DNA from: Burkholderia sp. Bp9143
Lineage (GTDB): Bacteria; Pseudomonadota; Gammaproteobacteria; Burkholderiales; Burkholderiaceae
DNA: 64,000 bases
Direction of reading: 5' to 3'
Assembly: GCF_003853645.1 (NCBI RefSeq)
Contig: NZ_QTPO01000018.1
Location: forward strand, 1-64,000
Below the pieces are notes generated by a model. The model saw only the letters and a list, made by a program, of their open reading frames with translations. It was not told where the DNA came from and ran no database searches. Positions 8,414 through 17,534 of the stretch are shown here, one piece after another; the first letter of the stretch is position 1, and each line of letters opens with the position of its first letter. A program made the position numbers and the translations under genes.

Positions 8414-9397
8414 ATGAAAAAGATACTTTGCATCCAACCGCTCCATCCCGAAGCGCTTCGCCTGCTCGATGCGCGAGCCGACGTCACCTATGAGGTCGTG
8501 ACCGATTTCTCGCGCGAGAACCTGCTGAAGCACGTGAGCGACGCCAATGCGATCACGGTGCGCGACGCGCTGTTGCCCGCCGACGTTCTGGACGCCGCTC
8601 CGGGGCTTCGGATCGTATCGCGCCACGGTGTCGGTTACGACAATATCCCGGTCGAATACTGCACCGGACGGGGCATACCAGTGACCGTCGTCGGCGACGT
8701 CAATTCGAATTCGGTCGCCGAACACACGCTGTTCCTGATGCTGGCGGTCGCGCGCTCGGGGATCCAGCTGGATGCCGCGGTGCGCGCCGGAGACTTCTCG
8801 GCCCGCGCGAAGATTCCGTGCTTCGAATTGCGGGGCCGCAGGCTGCTTGTCATCGGGTATGGGCGAATCGGTCAGGAGGTTGCCGCGCGAGCGCGAGCCT
8901 TCGGCATGGACGTCCTCGTTTTCGATCCGTTCGCGAAGCAGGCGAATTTCCCGGGTGTTGCGTTCGCGAACACCCTCGACGAGGGGTTGGCAAGCGCCAA
9001 CATCGTGACGCTGCACGTGCCGCTCGCACCTGAAACACGCAACCTGATCGGCGCGCGTGAGCTCGCGCTGATGCCGGCAGGCGCCGTTCTGATCAACAGC
9101 GCGCGTGGCGGCATCGTCGACGAGGCGGCGCTCGCCGAGTCGATCAGGAATGGGCATCTGCGCGGAGCGGGTATCGATACGTTCGCGGTCGAGCCGCTTT
9201 CCGCCGATTCACCGCTTGCCAGCGAGAAAAACGTCGTGCTGAGTCCGCACTCGGCGGCGCTCAGTACTGAAGCCCTGATCGGCATGGGCGTGATGGCGGT
9301 GAGGAATGCGCTGGCCGGCCTCGACGGGAATCTCGATCCCGCGCTGGTCGTGAATCGTTCGGTTCTCAATGATGAGGTGTCCAATGCGTCCAAATAA
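8414..9397 (+). CDS. D-2-hydroxyacid dehydrogenase
   Basis: A 327-residue D-isomer-specific 2-hydroxyacid dehydrogenase. The Rossmann loop is GYGRIG (148-153) and the catalytic triad is Arg231 (NSARGG), Glu260 (FAVEP) and His279 (SPHSA). The substrate-side motif HGVGYDN is intact. It starts 26 bp after the Udh-like gene and overlaps the aldolase start by 14 bp. The family interconverts 2-hydroxy and 2-oxo acids with NAD(H). A role in producing the 2-oxo acid that the aldolase cleaves is a reasonable inference. Confidence 0.87.
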   Translation: MKKILCIQPLHPEALRLLDARADVTYEVVTDFSRENLLKHVSDANAITVRDALLPADVLDAAPGLRIVSRHGVGYDNIPVEYCTGRGIPVTVVGDVNSNSVAEHTLFLMLAVARSGIQLDAAVRAGDFSARAKIPCFELRGRRLLVIGYGRIGQEVAARARAFGMDVLVFDPFAKQANFPGVAFANTLDEGLASANIVTLHVPLAPETRNLIGARELALMPAGAVLINSARGGIVDEAALAESIRNGHLRGAGIDTFAVEPLSADSPLASEKNVVLSPHSAALSTEALIGMGVMAVRNALAGLDGNLDPALVVNRSVLNDEVSNASK

Positions 9398-10154
9398 GGT
9401 GCGCGATTGCTGGGAACGCGGCGCCGCCGCGGTATCGGCGTGGCTGTCGATCGGCAATAGCTACAGCGCCGAAATGATCGGGTGGAGCGGCGTCGATTGC
9501 GTCACGGTGGATCTTCAGCACGGCATGACCGACGTTCAGACGATGATCGGCATGCTGCAGGCCATTTCCGCCACGCCCGCGACGCCGTTCGTGCGGGTTC
9601 CGGATTGCGATCCCGCGCTGCTGATGAAGGCCCTCGACGCGGGCGCTTACGGCGTCATTTGCCCGATGATCGACAACGCGGAGCAGGCGCGCGCATTCGT
9701 CGCCGCGACACGTTATCCGCCGCACGGCGACCGTAGTTTCGGTCCGTCCCGAGGGCTGCTCTATGGCGGTCCGGATTATTTCGAGCACGCGGACCGGACC
9801 ATCGTTCGCCTGGCCATGATCGAAACCGTCGCCGGCCTCGATGCAGTGGAGGAGATCGTTGCGGTCGATGGCCTGGACGGCATCTTCATCGGGCCCAACG
9901 ACCTGGGACTGACATTGGGCAAGGGCACGGCCTCGGACCCGACCGATCCGGTCGTGCTGGCGGCAATCGAACGATGCAGGGAAGCTGCCCGGCGCGAGAA
10001 CAAGCATCTCGGCATTTTCTGCCCGTCGGGCGCGGTCGCTGCACGCTGGTCCGCGCAGGGATTCGATTTCGTCGTGCCCAATAGCGATGCCAATCATCTC
10101 AAGGCGGCGACGGCGGCCGAGGTGCGGGCGGCGCGCCAGCATCACCGGACATAA
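9384..10154 (+). CDS. HpcH/HpaI family class II aldolase
   Basis: A 256-residue (beta/alpha)8 aldolase of the HpcH/HpaI/GarL family, which cleaves 4-hydroxy-2-oxo acids to pyruvate or hydroxypyruvate plus an aldehyde with a divalent metal. The sequence shows DLQHG with the catalytic-base His46, the substrate-binding RVP segment, the metal-site IET region (Glu near residue 149) and GIFIGPNDL. ATG 9384 overlaps the previous gene and has gaggtg at 9373-9378. It is the expected carbon-carbon cleavage step of this pathway and takes the place of IolJ. Confidence 0.88.
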   Translation: MRPNKVRDCWERGAAAVSAWLSIGNSYSAEMIGWSGVDCVTVDLQHGMTDVQTMIGMLQAISATPATPFVRVPDCDPALLMKALDAGAYGVICPMIDNAEQARAFVAATRYPPHGDRSFGPSRGLLYGGPDYFEHADRTIVRLAMIETVAGLDAVEEIVAVDGLDGIFIGPNDLGLTLGKGTASDPTDPVVLAAIERCREAARRENKHLGIFCPSGAVAARWSAQGFDFVVPNSDANHLKAATAAEVRAARQHHRT

Positions 10155-10245
10155 GAAATCCGTCACGGCGAGCGGCATCGACGGACGGGTGAGCTTGCCG
10201 AACAGCGTTGAAGGCGGAAGCCCGATCAAAGTGAGTGGAGGAGAC

Positions 10246-11580
10246 GTGTACGAGACTGTCAATGAAAAGCGACTGATCGATCGATTGACGCTGCATCTGA
10301 TGCCGCTGTTGGGGCTGCTTTACCTCATGGCGTACATCGACCGGCAGAACGTGAGCTACGCCAAGCTGCAGATGGTCGATAGCCTGCACATGAGCGAGGT
10401 CAGCTACGGACTCGGTGCATCGCTTTTCTTTATCGGGTACCTGCTGTTCGAGGTGCCGAGCAACATGGCGCTGTATCGCGTCGGCGCACCGCGCTGGCTC
10501 GCGCGAATCATGCTGACCTGGGGTGCGGTGACGCTGATGCTGGCTTTTACCCGCAACGCGCCGATGTTCTACGTTTTGCGCTTTTTGCTCGGTGCCGCGG
10601 AAGCGGGCCTGTATCCGGGGATCATCTATTACATAACGTTGTGGTTCCCGGCGCGCCATCGGGCCAGGATCATGGGTTACTTCGTGCTGGGGAGCGCGGT
10701 CGGCAACATGTCCGGTGCCGCGATCTGCGGCGCGCTCCTCGACCTGCAAGGACTCTGGGGGCTGCATGGCTGGCAATGGGTATTCATTGCGACCGGTCTC
10801 CCGCCCGTCGCCCTGGCGTTCGTCACGTGCTTCCTGTTGCCCGCCGGTCCGGCCGCGGCCCGGTTTCTCAGTCACGACGAGCGGGCGTGGCTTGCCCAGG
10901 AGTTGAAAAAGGATGCGGCGGGACATCCGGCGCACGGCCCGGTGCTCAAGGTTCTGGTCGATCGCCGCGTGCTGCTCCTCTCCGGCTATTTCATGATGGT
11001 GTCGATGTCGATCGCGGCAGTGAGCTATTGGATGCCCACCCTCGTGAAAGGGTTCGGCGTGTCGAATACGGCGAACGGACTGCTCGGCACGATCCCGTGG
11101 CTGATCGTGACCGCGATCCTGATGTCGCTTCCCAAGCGTATGGGAAGCGGAGCGAAGCTGCTCAAGGGAATCGCCATTGCCGCCTCCATCGGCGCCGTCG
11201 CCTTCGTGTGCAGTGCCTTGTTCCCGAACAACGCATGGAGATTCGCAGCGTTGTGCGTGGCCGCTCCGTGCATGTACATCATCGTGCCGTGCTTCTGGAC
11301 GTTGCCAGCCGAATTCCTGTCTGGCGCACGGGCCGCGGCGGGAATCGCGGCAATCAACTCGATCGGGAACATGGGCGGCTTCCTGGCGCAAAACCTCGCG
11401 CCGTGGATTCGCAACCAGACCGGCAGCGCCGCGGCGCCGATGCTGATGCCGGCGGTTTGTCTGTTCATCGTTCTGGGCGGGACGCTGGTGATGCTGGCCC
11501 GGCGCGGACGAGAGGGTACGGATGCCATGCCGGCCTGCTCATCTGCTCAGACTGCTCGAACCGGAGGTATTGCGCATTAA
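10246..11580 (+). CDS. MFS transporter, anion:cation symporter (ACS) family
   Basis: A 444-residue major facilitator with about 12 hydrophobic helices. It contains the family segment MAYIDRQNVSYAKLQM after TM1 and the FEVPSN and RFLLGAAEAGLYPG signatures of ACS-type carriers for hexuronates, galactarate, phthalate or tartrate. A GTG start at 10246 is preferred: a ggagga ribosome binding site (10237-10242) precedes it and the cytoplasmic N-terminus then has normal length. The frame is open further upstream into the aldolase end, but that stretch is not family-like. It likely imports an acidic relative of the pathway substrate. Confidence 0.87.
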   Translation: MYETVNEKRLIDRLTLHLMPLLGLLYLMAYIDRQNVSYAKLQMVDSLHMSEVSYGLGASLFFIGYLLFEVPSNMALYRVGAPRWLARIMLTWGAVTLMLAFTRNAPMFYVLRFLLGAAEAGLYPGIIYYITLWFPARHRARIMGYFVLGSAVGNMSGAAICGALLDLQGLWGLHGWQWVFIATGLPPVALAFVTCFLLPAGPAAARFLSHDERAWLAQELKKDAAGHPAHGPVLKVLVDRRVLLLSGYFMMVSMSIAAVSYWMPTLVKGFGVSNTANGLLGTIPWLIVTAILMSLPKRMGSGAKLLKGIAIAASIGAVAFVCSALFPNNAWRFAALCVAAPCMYIIVPCFWTLPAEFLSGARAAAGIAAINSIGNMGGFLAQNLAPWIRNQTGSAAAPMLMPAVCLFIVLGGTLVMLARRGREGTDAMPACSSAQTARTGGIAH

Positions 11581-11632
11581 CGTGCCCATCAATTGTCGTA
11601 GACCGAAAAACTATCGATATCAGGAGACGAAG

Positions 11633-12580
11633 ATGTTGAATGCATGGAAGAAACTCAAGACCCTCGTGCTGGCCGGTACCCTGGCGGTCGCCGCGGCGCA
11701 TGCCGGTGCCGCGGAGTCGGAGAAGATCATTCTGATCACGCATGGCCTCGCGAGCGATCCGTACTGGAATATCGTCAAGCACGGCGCCAACGACGCAGCC
11801 AAACAGCTGGGCGTTACCGTCGAGTACCGTTCCCCGCCTACGTTCGACATGGTGCAAATGTCGAATCTCATCAATGCGGCCGTGAATCAACGACCGGCGG
11901 GCATCATCGTCAGCATCCCAGATGCAAACGCGTTGAGCGGTGCAATCAAAAACGCCGTGGCGTCCGGCATCCCGGTGATCTCGGTGGACTCGGGCGCGGA
12001 TGTGGCAGCGAAGTTCGGCACGCTCCTTCACATCGGACAACCTGATTACCCGGCCGGCAAGGCGGTAGGGGAGCGCCTGAAGGCGTTGGGCCTGAAGAAG
12101 GCCATCTGTATCAATCACGAAGTGGGCAATACGGCGCTCGACGATCGTTGCCGCGGCGTGAAGGACGGATTCGGCGGCAATGTGACGGTGCTGCCGACGA
12201 CCGCCGACTTCCAGCAGGTGAAGGCCAAGGTCGCTGCCGCGCTCGCACAGGATCCCTCGGTCGACGCGGTCGTCGCGCTGAGCGCGGGTCAGTCCGGCGA
12301 GCCGGCCGTGGCCGCCGCACAGGAGTCGAAGCGCGCGAATCTGAAGGTGGTGTCGTTCGATCTCTCGCCGGGCTTTCTGAAAGATGTGGCCGAAGGCAGG
12401 GCGCTCTTCGCCGTCGAGCATCAGCCCTATCTGTTCGGTTACCTCGGCACGGTCTTGCTGGTCAACGAAATCCGCTATGGCCTGCTTCCGACCAACAAGG
12501 TCATCGAGACGGGGCCCAAGTTCATCACCAAAGCCGATGCGCAGCGCGTGACGAGTCTGTCCGCGAAGGCCATCCGGTAA
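11633..12580 (+). CDS. Sugar ABC transporter periplasmic substrate-binding protein
   Basis: A 315-residue type I (RbsB/XylF-like) periplasmic binding protein. The signal peptide is MLNAWKKLKTLVLAGTL followed by an AHAGA-type cleavage region. The Peripla_BP_4 fold is visible from ILITHGLASDPYW to the C-terminus, with the SIPDAN and SVDSG segments typical of sugar and polyol binders. It is the first gene of the ABC triad, 52 bp after the MFS gene with an aggag ribosome binding site. Inositol and other cyclitols are carried by this transporter class. Confidence 0.88.
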   Translation: MLNAWKKLKTLVLAGTLAVAAAHAGAAESEKIILITHGLASDPYWNIVKHGANDAAKQLGVTVEYRSPPTFDMVQMSNLINAAVNQRPAGIIVSIPDANALSGAIKNAVASGIPVISVDSGADVAAKFGTLLHIGQPDYPAGKAVGERLKALGLKKAICINHEVGNTALDDRCRGVKDGFGGNVTVLPTTADFQQVKAKVAAALAQDPSVDAVVALSAGQSGEPAVAAAQESKRANLKVVSFDLSPGFLKDVAEGRALFAVEHQPYLFGYLGTVLLVNEIRYGLLPTNKVIETGPKFITKADAQRVTSLSAKAIR

Positions 12581-12592
12581 CAGGAGGAAACC

Positions 12593-13711
12593 ATGCAACA
12601 CATTCGTGCTTCGAGAGCGCCAGCCATGCCGGATGAGCGACTCAAGAACGTCTCGCAGCTCCGGCGCCTGATGCGGCGCCCCGAGCTTGGCGCAATGGCG
12701 GGCCTCATTCTGGTGGGTCTGTTTTTCTTCGCGACGGCAAGCAGCTCGATGTTTTCGGTCGCCGGGATCATGAACTTCATGACGCCCGCCTCGCAACTGG
12801 GCATTCTGGCCATCGGCGCGGCGCTGCTCATGATCGGCGGGGAGTTCGACCTTTCGATCGGATCGATGATCGCGTTTGCGGGGCTTGTTTTCGGCACCTG
12901 TCTGGTGGTGTTCCACCTGCCGCTCGTCATCGCGATCGGTGTCACGTTTCTGGTGGCGGCCCTGTTCGGCGCGATCAACGCGCAGATCGTTCTGCGCACC
13001 GGGCTGCCATCCTTCATCGTGACGCTGTCGTTTCTGTTCATGCTGCGCGGGCTCACGCTGGTGGGCCTGAAGAAGGCGACGGGCGGGCTGACCCAGCTTC
13101 GGGACATCACCGAAGCAGCGGATGGCTCGTGGCTCGTTCACGTGTTCTCCGGCAATGCCCTGACAGGGCTGTTCAGCTGGCTCGCCCAGCACGACCTGAT
13201 CGCGACGTTCCCGAATGGCGAGCCGAGCGTGAAAGGCGTGCCTGTTTCGGTGTTGTGGTTTATCGGCCTGACCATCGTCGCGACGGTCATCCTGGTCCGG
13301 ACCACCTTCGGCAACTGGATCTTCGCGGTCGGCGGCGACACGGCAGCGGCCCGCAATTCGGGGGTGCCGGTCACCCGCGTCAAGCTCATCCTGTTCATGA
13401 CGACGGCCTGCTGCGCCGCGCTGGTCGCGGTGCTGACGGTGCTGGACGCCGGATCCACCGACGCGAGTCGCGGGTTCCAGAAAGAGTTCGAGGCCATTAT
13501 CGCGGCGGTCATCGGCGGGTGCCTGCTGACGGGTGGGTACGGCTCCGTCATCGGCGCGTTTATCGGCTCGCTCATCTTCGGCATGGTGGTCATCGGTTTG
13601 AGTTACACGGGCATCGACCAGGACTGGTACCAGGTGTTCCTGGGCGCCATGCTGCTCGTGGCCGTGCTTTTCAATAATGTCGTGCGCAAGCGCGCGACGG
13701 GGGAGCGTTAA
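12593..13711 (+). CDS. Sugar ABC transporter permease (RbsC-like)
   Basis: A 372-residue inner-membrane permease of the BPD_transp_2 family with about ten helices. It contains the diagnostic GGEFDLSIGSM motif near residue 83 and LRTGLPSFIVTL. A periplasmic or cytoplasmic insertion around GGLTQLRDITEAADGSWLVH is typical of the xylose/fructose subgroup. An aggagg ribosome binding site precedes ATG 12593, and the stop abuts the ATPase start directly (TAA followed by ATG). Confidence 0.9.
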   Translation: MQHIRASRAPAMPDERLKNVSQLRRLMRRPELGAMAGLILVGLFFFATASSSMFSVAGIMNFMTPASQLGILAIGAALLMIGGEFDLSIGSMIAFAGLVFGTCLVVFHLPLVIAIGVTFLVAALFGAINAQIVLRTGLPSFIVTLSFLFMLRGLTLVGLKKATGGLTQLRDITEAADGSWLVHVFSGNALTGLFSWLAQHDLIATFPNGEPSVKGVPVSVLWFIGLTIVATVILVRTTFGNWIFAVGGDTAAARNSGVPVTRVKLILFMTTACCAALVAVLTVLDAGSTDASRGFQKEFEAIIAAVIGGCLLTGGYGSVIGAFIGSLIFGMVVIGLSYTGIDQDWYQVFLGAMLLVAVLFNNVVRKRATGER

Positions 13712-14524
13712 ATGGAAGCCACGCCACTTATCGAAGCTCGCAATCTCGTCAAGCACTTCGGTTCGGTGATCTCGCTGAACGGCGTGTCGCTGACGGTGTA
13801 CCCGGGCGAGGTCCTGTGCCTGCTGGGTGACAACGGGGCAGGCAAGTCGACGTTGATCAAGACGCTGTCCGGCGTACACAAGCCGACCTCCGGTGAACTG
13901 TTGGTCAGCGGCAAGCCGGTCGAGCTGGACAGTCCACGGGATGCGCTGGATCAGGGCATTGCGACGGTGTATCAGGATCTCGCGATGATTCCGCTCATGT
14001 CGATCGCGCGCAATTTCTTCATGGGGCGCGAACCGAAGAAGGGTTTCGGACCGCTCAAGTTCTTCGACGCGCAGCATGCGCTCAAGGTGACGCGCGAGGA
14101 GATGCTCAAGATCGGTATCGACGTGCGCGATCCGGAGCAGGCCGTCGGCACGCTGTCGGGCGGTGAGCGGCAGTGCGTGGCGATTGCCCGTGCGGTCTAC
14201 TTCGGCGCAAAGGTCCTGATCCTGGACGAACCGACCTCGGCGCTCGGTGTGCGTCAGACCGCGATGGTGCTGCGCTACATCAATCAGGTCCGGGCAAAGG
14301 GGCTGGGCGTGATCTTCATCACGCACAACGTGCGTCACGCGCATACCGTGGGCGATCGGTTCGTCATTCTCAAGCGCGGCACGACGCTCGAGACGCGCAA
14401 GCGCGGCGACGTGACCCTCGAAGAGCTTTACAACCTGATGGGCGGAGGCGACGAGCTCAACGAAATTGCCAACGATGTCAACGAAAGCAGCATCAGTCGC
14501 AGTCGCGATGCGGTATCGCATTGA
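13712..14524 (+). CDS. Sugar ABC transporter ATP-binding protein (single-domain)
   Basis: A 270-residue ATPase with one nucleotide-binding domain: Walker [10 protein letters not shown] (about residues 39-47), signature LSGGERQ, Walker [11 protein letters not shown] and switch histidine FITHN. Most RbsA/XylG partners of RbsC-type permeases are about 500 residues with two ATPase domains. This single-domain form resembles FrcA and would act as a homodimer. It starts at the base after the permease stop codon. The C-terminal segment after residue 245 is serine- and asparagine-rich. Confidence 0.9.
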   Translation: MEATPLIEARNLVKHFGSVISLNGVSLTVYPGEVLCLLGDNGAGKSTLIKTLSGVHKPTSGELLVSGKPVELDSPRDALDQGIATVYQDLAMIPLMSIARNFFMGREPKKGFGPLKFFDAQHALKVTREEMLKIGIDVRDPEQAVGTLSGGERQCVAIARAVYFGAKVLILDEPTSALGVRQTAMVLRYINQVRAKGLGVIFITHNVRHAHTVGDRFVILKRGTTLETRKRGDVTLEELYNLMGGGDELNEIANDVNESSISRSRDAVSH

Positions 14525-14604
14525 GTAAGGCCATTCACGTGGGGGGAGGACGTTGCTCGTCCGAAGCCCGCTGTTTCCAAAACCAGATTCAAGGAACGTT
14601 TGAA

Positions 14605-15738
14605 ATGTCAGTGATTCGAGTCGGAATGATCGGCGCCGGTTGGATGGGGCGTGCGCACGCGGCAGCGTTCGAGAGTGCGACACGCATTTTCGGTACCGAA
14701 CCCGCAACACTCAAGATTGTTGCAGTGGCAGACGTGAGCGAGGCAGCAGCCGGCGACTTCGCGCAACGTTTTGGCGTCGACCGCTGGACGACGGATTGGC
14801 GCACGGTGGTGAACGATCCCAACATCGACGTGATCGATATCACCACGCCCAATGACGTGCATCCGGAAATCGCGCTGGCCGCGATTGCGGCGGGCAAGCA
14901 CGTCTATTGCGAGAAGCCGATGGCGAACTCGGCCGCCGAAGCCAAGGCCATGCGGGACGCCGCGGAGGCCGCGGGGGTTGTCACCATGGTCGGCTTCAAC
15001 TACCTCTGCAGTCCTATTCAAGCGTATGCGCGCCAGCTCGTGCAGTCCGGTGCGCTCGGCGAGATTTTCCATTTTCGCGGCATGTTCGACAACGACTACA
15101 TGGTCGGGCCGGAGTTTCCGTTCACCTGGCGCACCGATGCCGCGGTGGCCGGCCGGGCCGGCGCGCTGGGCGACATGGCCAGTCACGTGCTGAGTCTCGC
15201 GCACTACCTGGTCGGTGATGTCACCGAGGTATGCGGCACCCGTCAGGTTCTGCATGCCGAACGCAAGACGGCCGCGGGCGTGGTGCGCAAGGTCGAGAAC
15301 GACGATCTGGCGCAGTTCGTCTGTCGCTTCGAGAATGGCGCGTCGGGTTATATCGAGGCCAGCCGCATCGGCACCGGCCGGAAGCTCTATCTCGCCTACG
15401 AAATCCAGGGCACGAAGGGTTCGCTGCTGTTCGATCAGGAGCGCATGAACGAGCTCTACTTCTACCGACAGACCGACGATCCGGCCGAGCGCGGCTACAA
15501 GCGGATTCTGGCGGCACCCGAGCATCCCGACTATGCGGCCTTCTTCGGCCTGCAGGGGAATCCGCTCGGTTACAACGACCTCAAGATCATCGAGGCGCGT
15601 CGCCTCATCGAGTCCGTCGCGCTCGGACAACGCTGGATCGCCGATTTTTCGTTCGGCTATCGCGTGGACCGCGTGGTCGAAGCCGTACTGACTTCCGTCG
15701 AACAGAACCGTTGGGCCAGCACCGAGGAGATTGCATGA
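14605..15738 (+). CDS. Gfo/Idh/MocA family oxidoreductase
   Basis: A 377-residue NAD(P)-dependent dehydrogenase. The N-terminal Rossmann fold carries GAGWMGRAH (residues 10-18), Lys104 lies in the conserved YCEKPM motif, and the C-terminal Gfo/Idh domain has DMASHVLSLAHYLVG with the usual D-x3-H pair. Close relatives act on inositols, inosoles, glucosides or 1,5-anhydro sugars. It is one of two members in this operon; the second (17535-18563) has the residues of inositol 2-dehydrogenase. This copy may oxidise another position or isomer. Its stop overlaps the next start (ATGA). Confidence 0.88.
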   Translation: MSVIRVGMIGAGWMGRAHAAAFESATRIFGTEPATLKIVAVADVSEAAAGDFAQRFGVDRWTTDWRTVVNDPNIDVIDITTPNDVHPEIALAAIAAGKHVYCEKPMANSAAEAKAMRDAAEAAGVVTMVGFNYLCSPIQAYARQLVQSGALGEIFHFRGMFDNDYMVGPEFPFTWRTDAAVAGRAGALGDMASHVLSLAHYLVGDVTEVCGTRQVLHAERKTAAGVVRKVENDDLAQFVCRFENGASGYIEASRIGTGRKLYLAYEIQGTKGSLLFDQERMNELYFYRQTDDPAERGYKRILAAPEHPDYAAFFGLQGNPLGYNDLKIIEARRLIESVALGQRWIADFSFGYRVDRVVEAVLTSVEQNRWASTEEIA

Positions 15739-16658
15739 TGTCGTCGAACTACCGTCTTGCCAATGCGCCCTGCTCGTGGGGCGTGGACTTTGCCGATCGA
15801 CCGGAAAACCCGGCCTGGACCCGTGTGCTCGACGAGGCTGCCGCCTCGGGATTCGCGGCCATCGACCTGGGGCCGGTCGGCTATCTTCCCACCGACCCGG
15901 TGCGTCTCGCGCATGAACTCCGCGAACGCGGACTGGGCCTGTCCGCGGGCGGCCTGTTCGATCCGCTCACCGATGCCGCGGCCTTGCCGAAGGTCCTCGA
16001 CAAGACCCGCAGGACCTGCGAAATCCTGAAGGCACTCGATGCGCCGCGCCTGGTGATCATCGACTGCGTGTCCGCCGAACGCGGCAGGACGGCCGGGCAG
16101 TCGGCCGCCGCGCCGCGGCTCTCCGATGCGGAGTGGGGGGCGATGATGCAGCGGATCATTCAGATCGCGCTGATCGCACGGGACGAGTACGGCGTGAAGT
16201 CGTATCTGCATCCGCATGCGGGCTGCTACATCGAGTTCGAGGACGAAGTCGATCGCGCGATGCGTGATCTTCCCGAAGACCTCGTGGGTCTCTGCGTCGA
16301 TACCGGTCACTCGGCGTATGCGGGAATCGATCCGGTGAAACTGATCGAGCGGTACGGTTCGCGAATCGGTCACATGCACTTCAAGAACATCGACCGCGAC
16401 GTGCACGCTCGATGCGTCGCGGAGGGTGTCGATTTCTTCAGCGCGATTGCGCGCGGTGTCTTCTGTCCGCTGGGCAAAGGCGTCGTCGATTTCGTGGCCG
16501 TGCGCGATGCCTTGAGCCGGATCGGCTACAAGGGGCTGGCGGTGGTCGAGCAGGACGTCGATCCGTCGGGCGCCGCGTCGCCTTTCGACAACGCGCGCGA
16601 GAGCTACGACTATCTGGAATCGGTCGGCATCGCGCCTGCACGCAGGTCCGTCGCATGA
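15735..16658 (+). CDS. Sugar phosphate isomerase/epimerase family TIM barrel, IolE-like
   Basis: A 307-residue AP endonuclease family 2 TIM barrel, the fold of inosose dehydratase IolE and inosose isomerase IolI. The opening NAPCSWGVDF and the metal-binding segments YLHPHAG, LCVDTGHS and GHMHFKNID fit this group, with acidic and histidine ligands in place. It overlaps the preceding dehydrogenase by 4 bp and the following lactonase by 4 bp. In the inositol pathway, IolE dehydrates scyllo-inosose to the dione that IolD hydrolyses, so this gene is the natural partner of the iolD homologue. Isomerase activity is the alternative. Confidence 0.78.
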   Translation: MMSSNYRLANAPCSWGVDFADRPENPAWTRVLDEAAASGFAAIDLGPVGYLPTDPVRLAHELRERGLGLSAGGLFDPLTDAAALPKVLDKTRRTCEILKALDAPRLVIIDCVSAERGRTAGQSAAAPRLSDAEWGAMMQRIIQIALIARDEYGVKSYLHPHAGCYIEFEDEVDRAMRDLPEDLVGLCVDTGHSAYAGIDPVKLIERYGSRIGHMHFKNIDRDVHARCVAEGVDFFSAIARGVFCPLGKGVVDFVAVRDALSRIGYKGLAVVEQDVDPSGAASPFDNARESYDYLESVGIAPARRSVA

Positions 16659-17521
16659 ATGCAACCTGTCTGGTCGACGCACGCAATACCCTGGGGGAAG
16701 GGTGCGTCTGGGATCCGCGCGACGACAGCCTGTACTGGACGGACATCGAGGAGAGCCGGATCCATCGGCTGTCCTCCACGCAGGAGGTCACGTCGTACGC
16801 GCTGCCCGAGCGGGCCGGTTTCATCTTGCCGCGCAAGGATGCCGGATTCATCGTCGGTCTGGCGAGCCGGATCGCCCGGGTCGACGCGGGATTCTCGCGC
16901 TTCGACACCGTGACGGAAGTGGAGCCGGCCCTTGCGCAAACCCGTGTGAACGACGCGGCGGTCGACCCGTTCGGGGGGATCGTGTTCGGTACCTTCGACG
17001 AGCGTGACAGGCAGCCCGTGGCGAGCCTGTACCGGCTGTCCCCCGAGGGCGAACTGCGACAGCTGCTTCGCGACATTACGATCAGCAACGGGATCGCGTT
17101 CTCGCCGGACGGGCAGATCATGTATTTCGCGGACACGCCCGTCGGTGTCATCCGGCGGTTCAAGGTCGGCGCGGCGTTCGCAAGCCTCGACGAGATCGAG
17201 CCGCTGGCCGCCGCGCAGGTGGCGCCCGGCTCGCCGGACGGCGCCATCGTGGATCGCGAGGGCGGCTACTGGAGTGCCCGCGTGTGGGGCGGATGTGTCG
17301 TGCGCCTGTCCGCCGACGGCGCGGTGACGGATCGGATCGACCTGCCGACGAAAGGCCCCACGTGCGTGGCATTGGGCGGCCCGGCCGGCAATCGTCTTTT
17401 CATCACGACGCTGCGCGTGAGGCACACGCAAGAAGAACTCGAAAGTGCCCCGCATGCGGGCGGACTGTTCGTCGCCGATGTCGCCGTGCCCGCGCAGTCG
17501 CCGCGACTCGCGTTGCTTTAG
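16655..17521 (+). CDS. SMP-30/gluconolactonase family lactonase
   Basis: A 288-residue six-bladed beta-propeller of the SMP-30/GluL/LRE family. The first-blade metal glutamate lies in NTLGEGCVW, the metal asparagine in NGIAFSPDG, and the metal aspartate in GSPDGAIVDREGGYW. Such enzymes hydrolyse sugar-acid lactones with a divalent metal. It overlaps the IolE-like gene by 4 bp. A lactonase beside a uronate-dehydrogenase-like enzyme suggests that the IolD product is oxidised to a lactone and then opened to a dicarboxylic acid. Confidence 0.87.
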   Translation: MNATCLVDARNTLGEGCVWDPRDDSLYWTDIEESRIHRLSSTQEVTSYALPERAGFILPRKDAGFIVGLASRIARVDAGFSRFDTVTEVEPALAQTRVNDAAVDPFGGIVFGTFDERDRQPVASLYRLSPEGELRQLLRDITISNGIAFSPDGQIMYFADTPVGVIRRFKVGAAFASLDEIEPLAAAQVAPGSPDGAIVDREGGYWSARVWGGCVVRLSADGAVTDRIDLPTKGPTCVALGGPAGNRLFITTLRVRHTQEELESAPHAGGLFVADVAVPAQSPRLALL

Positions 17522-17534
17522 AGAGAACATCACC

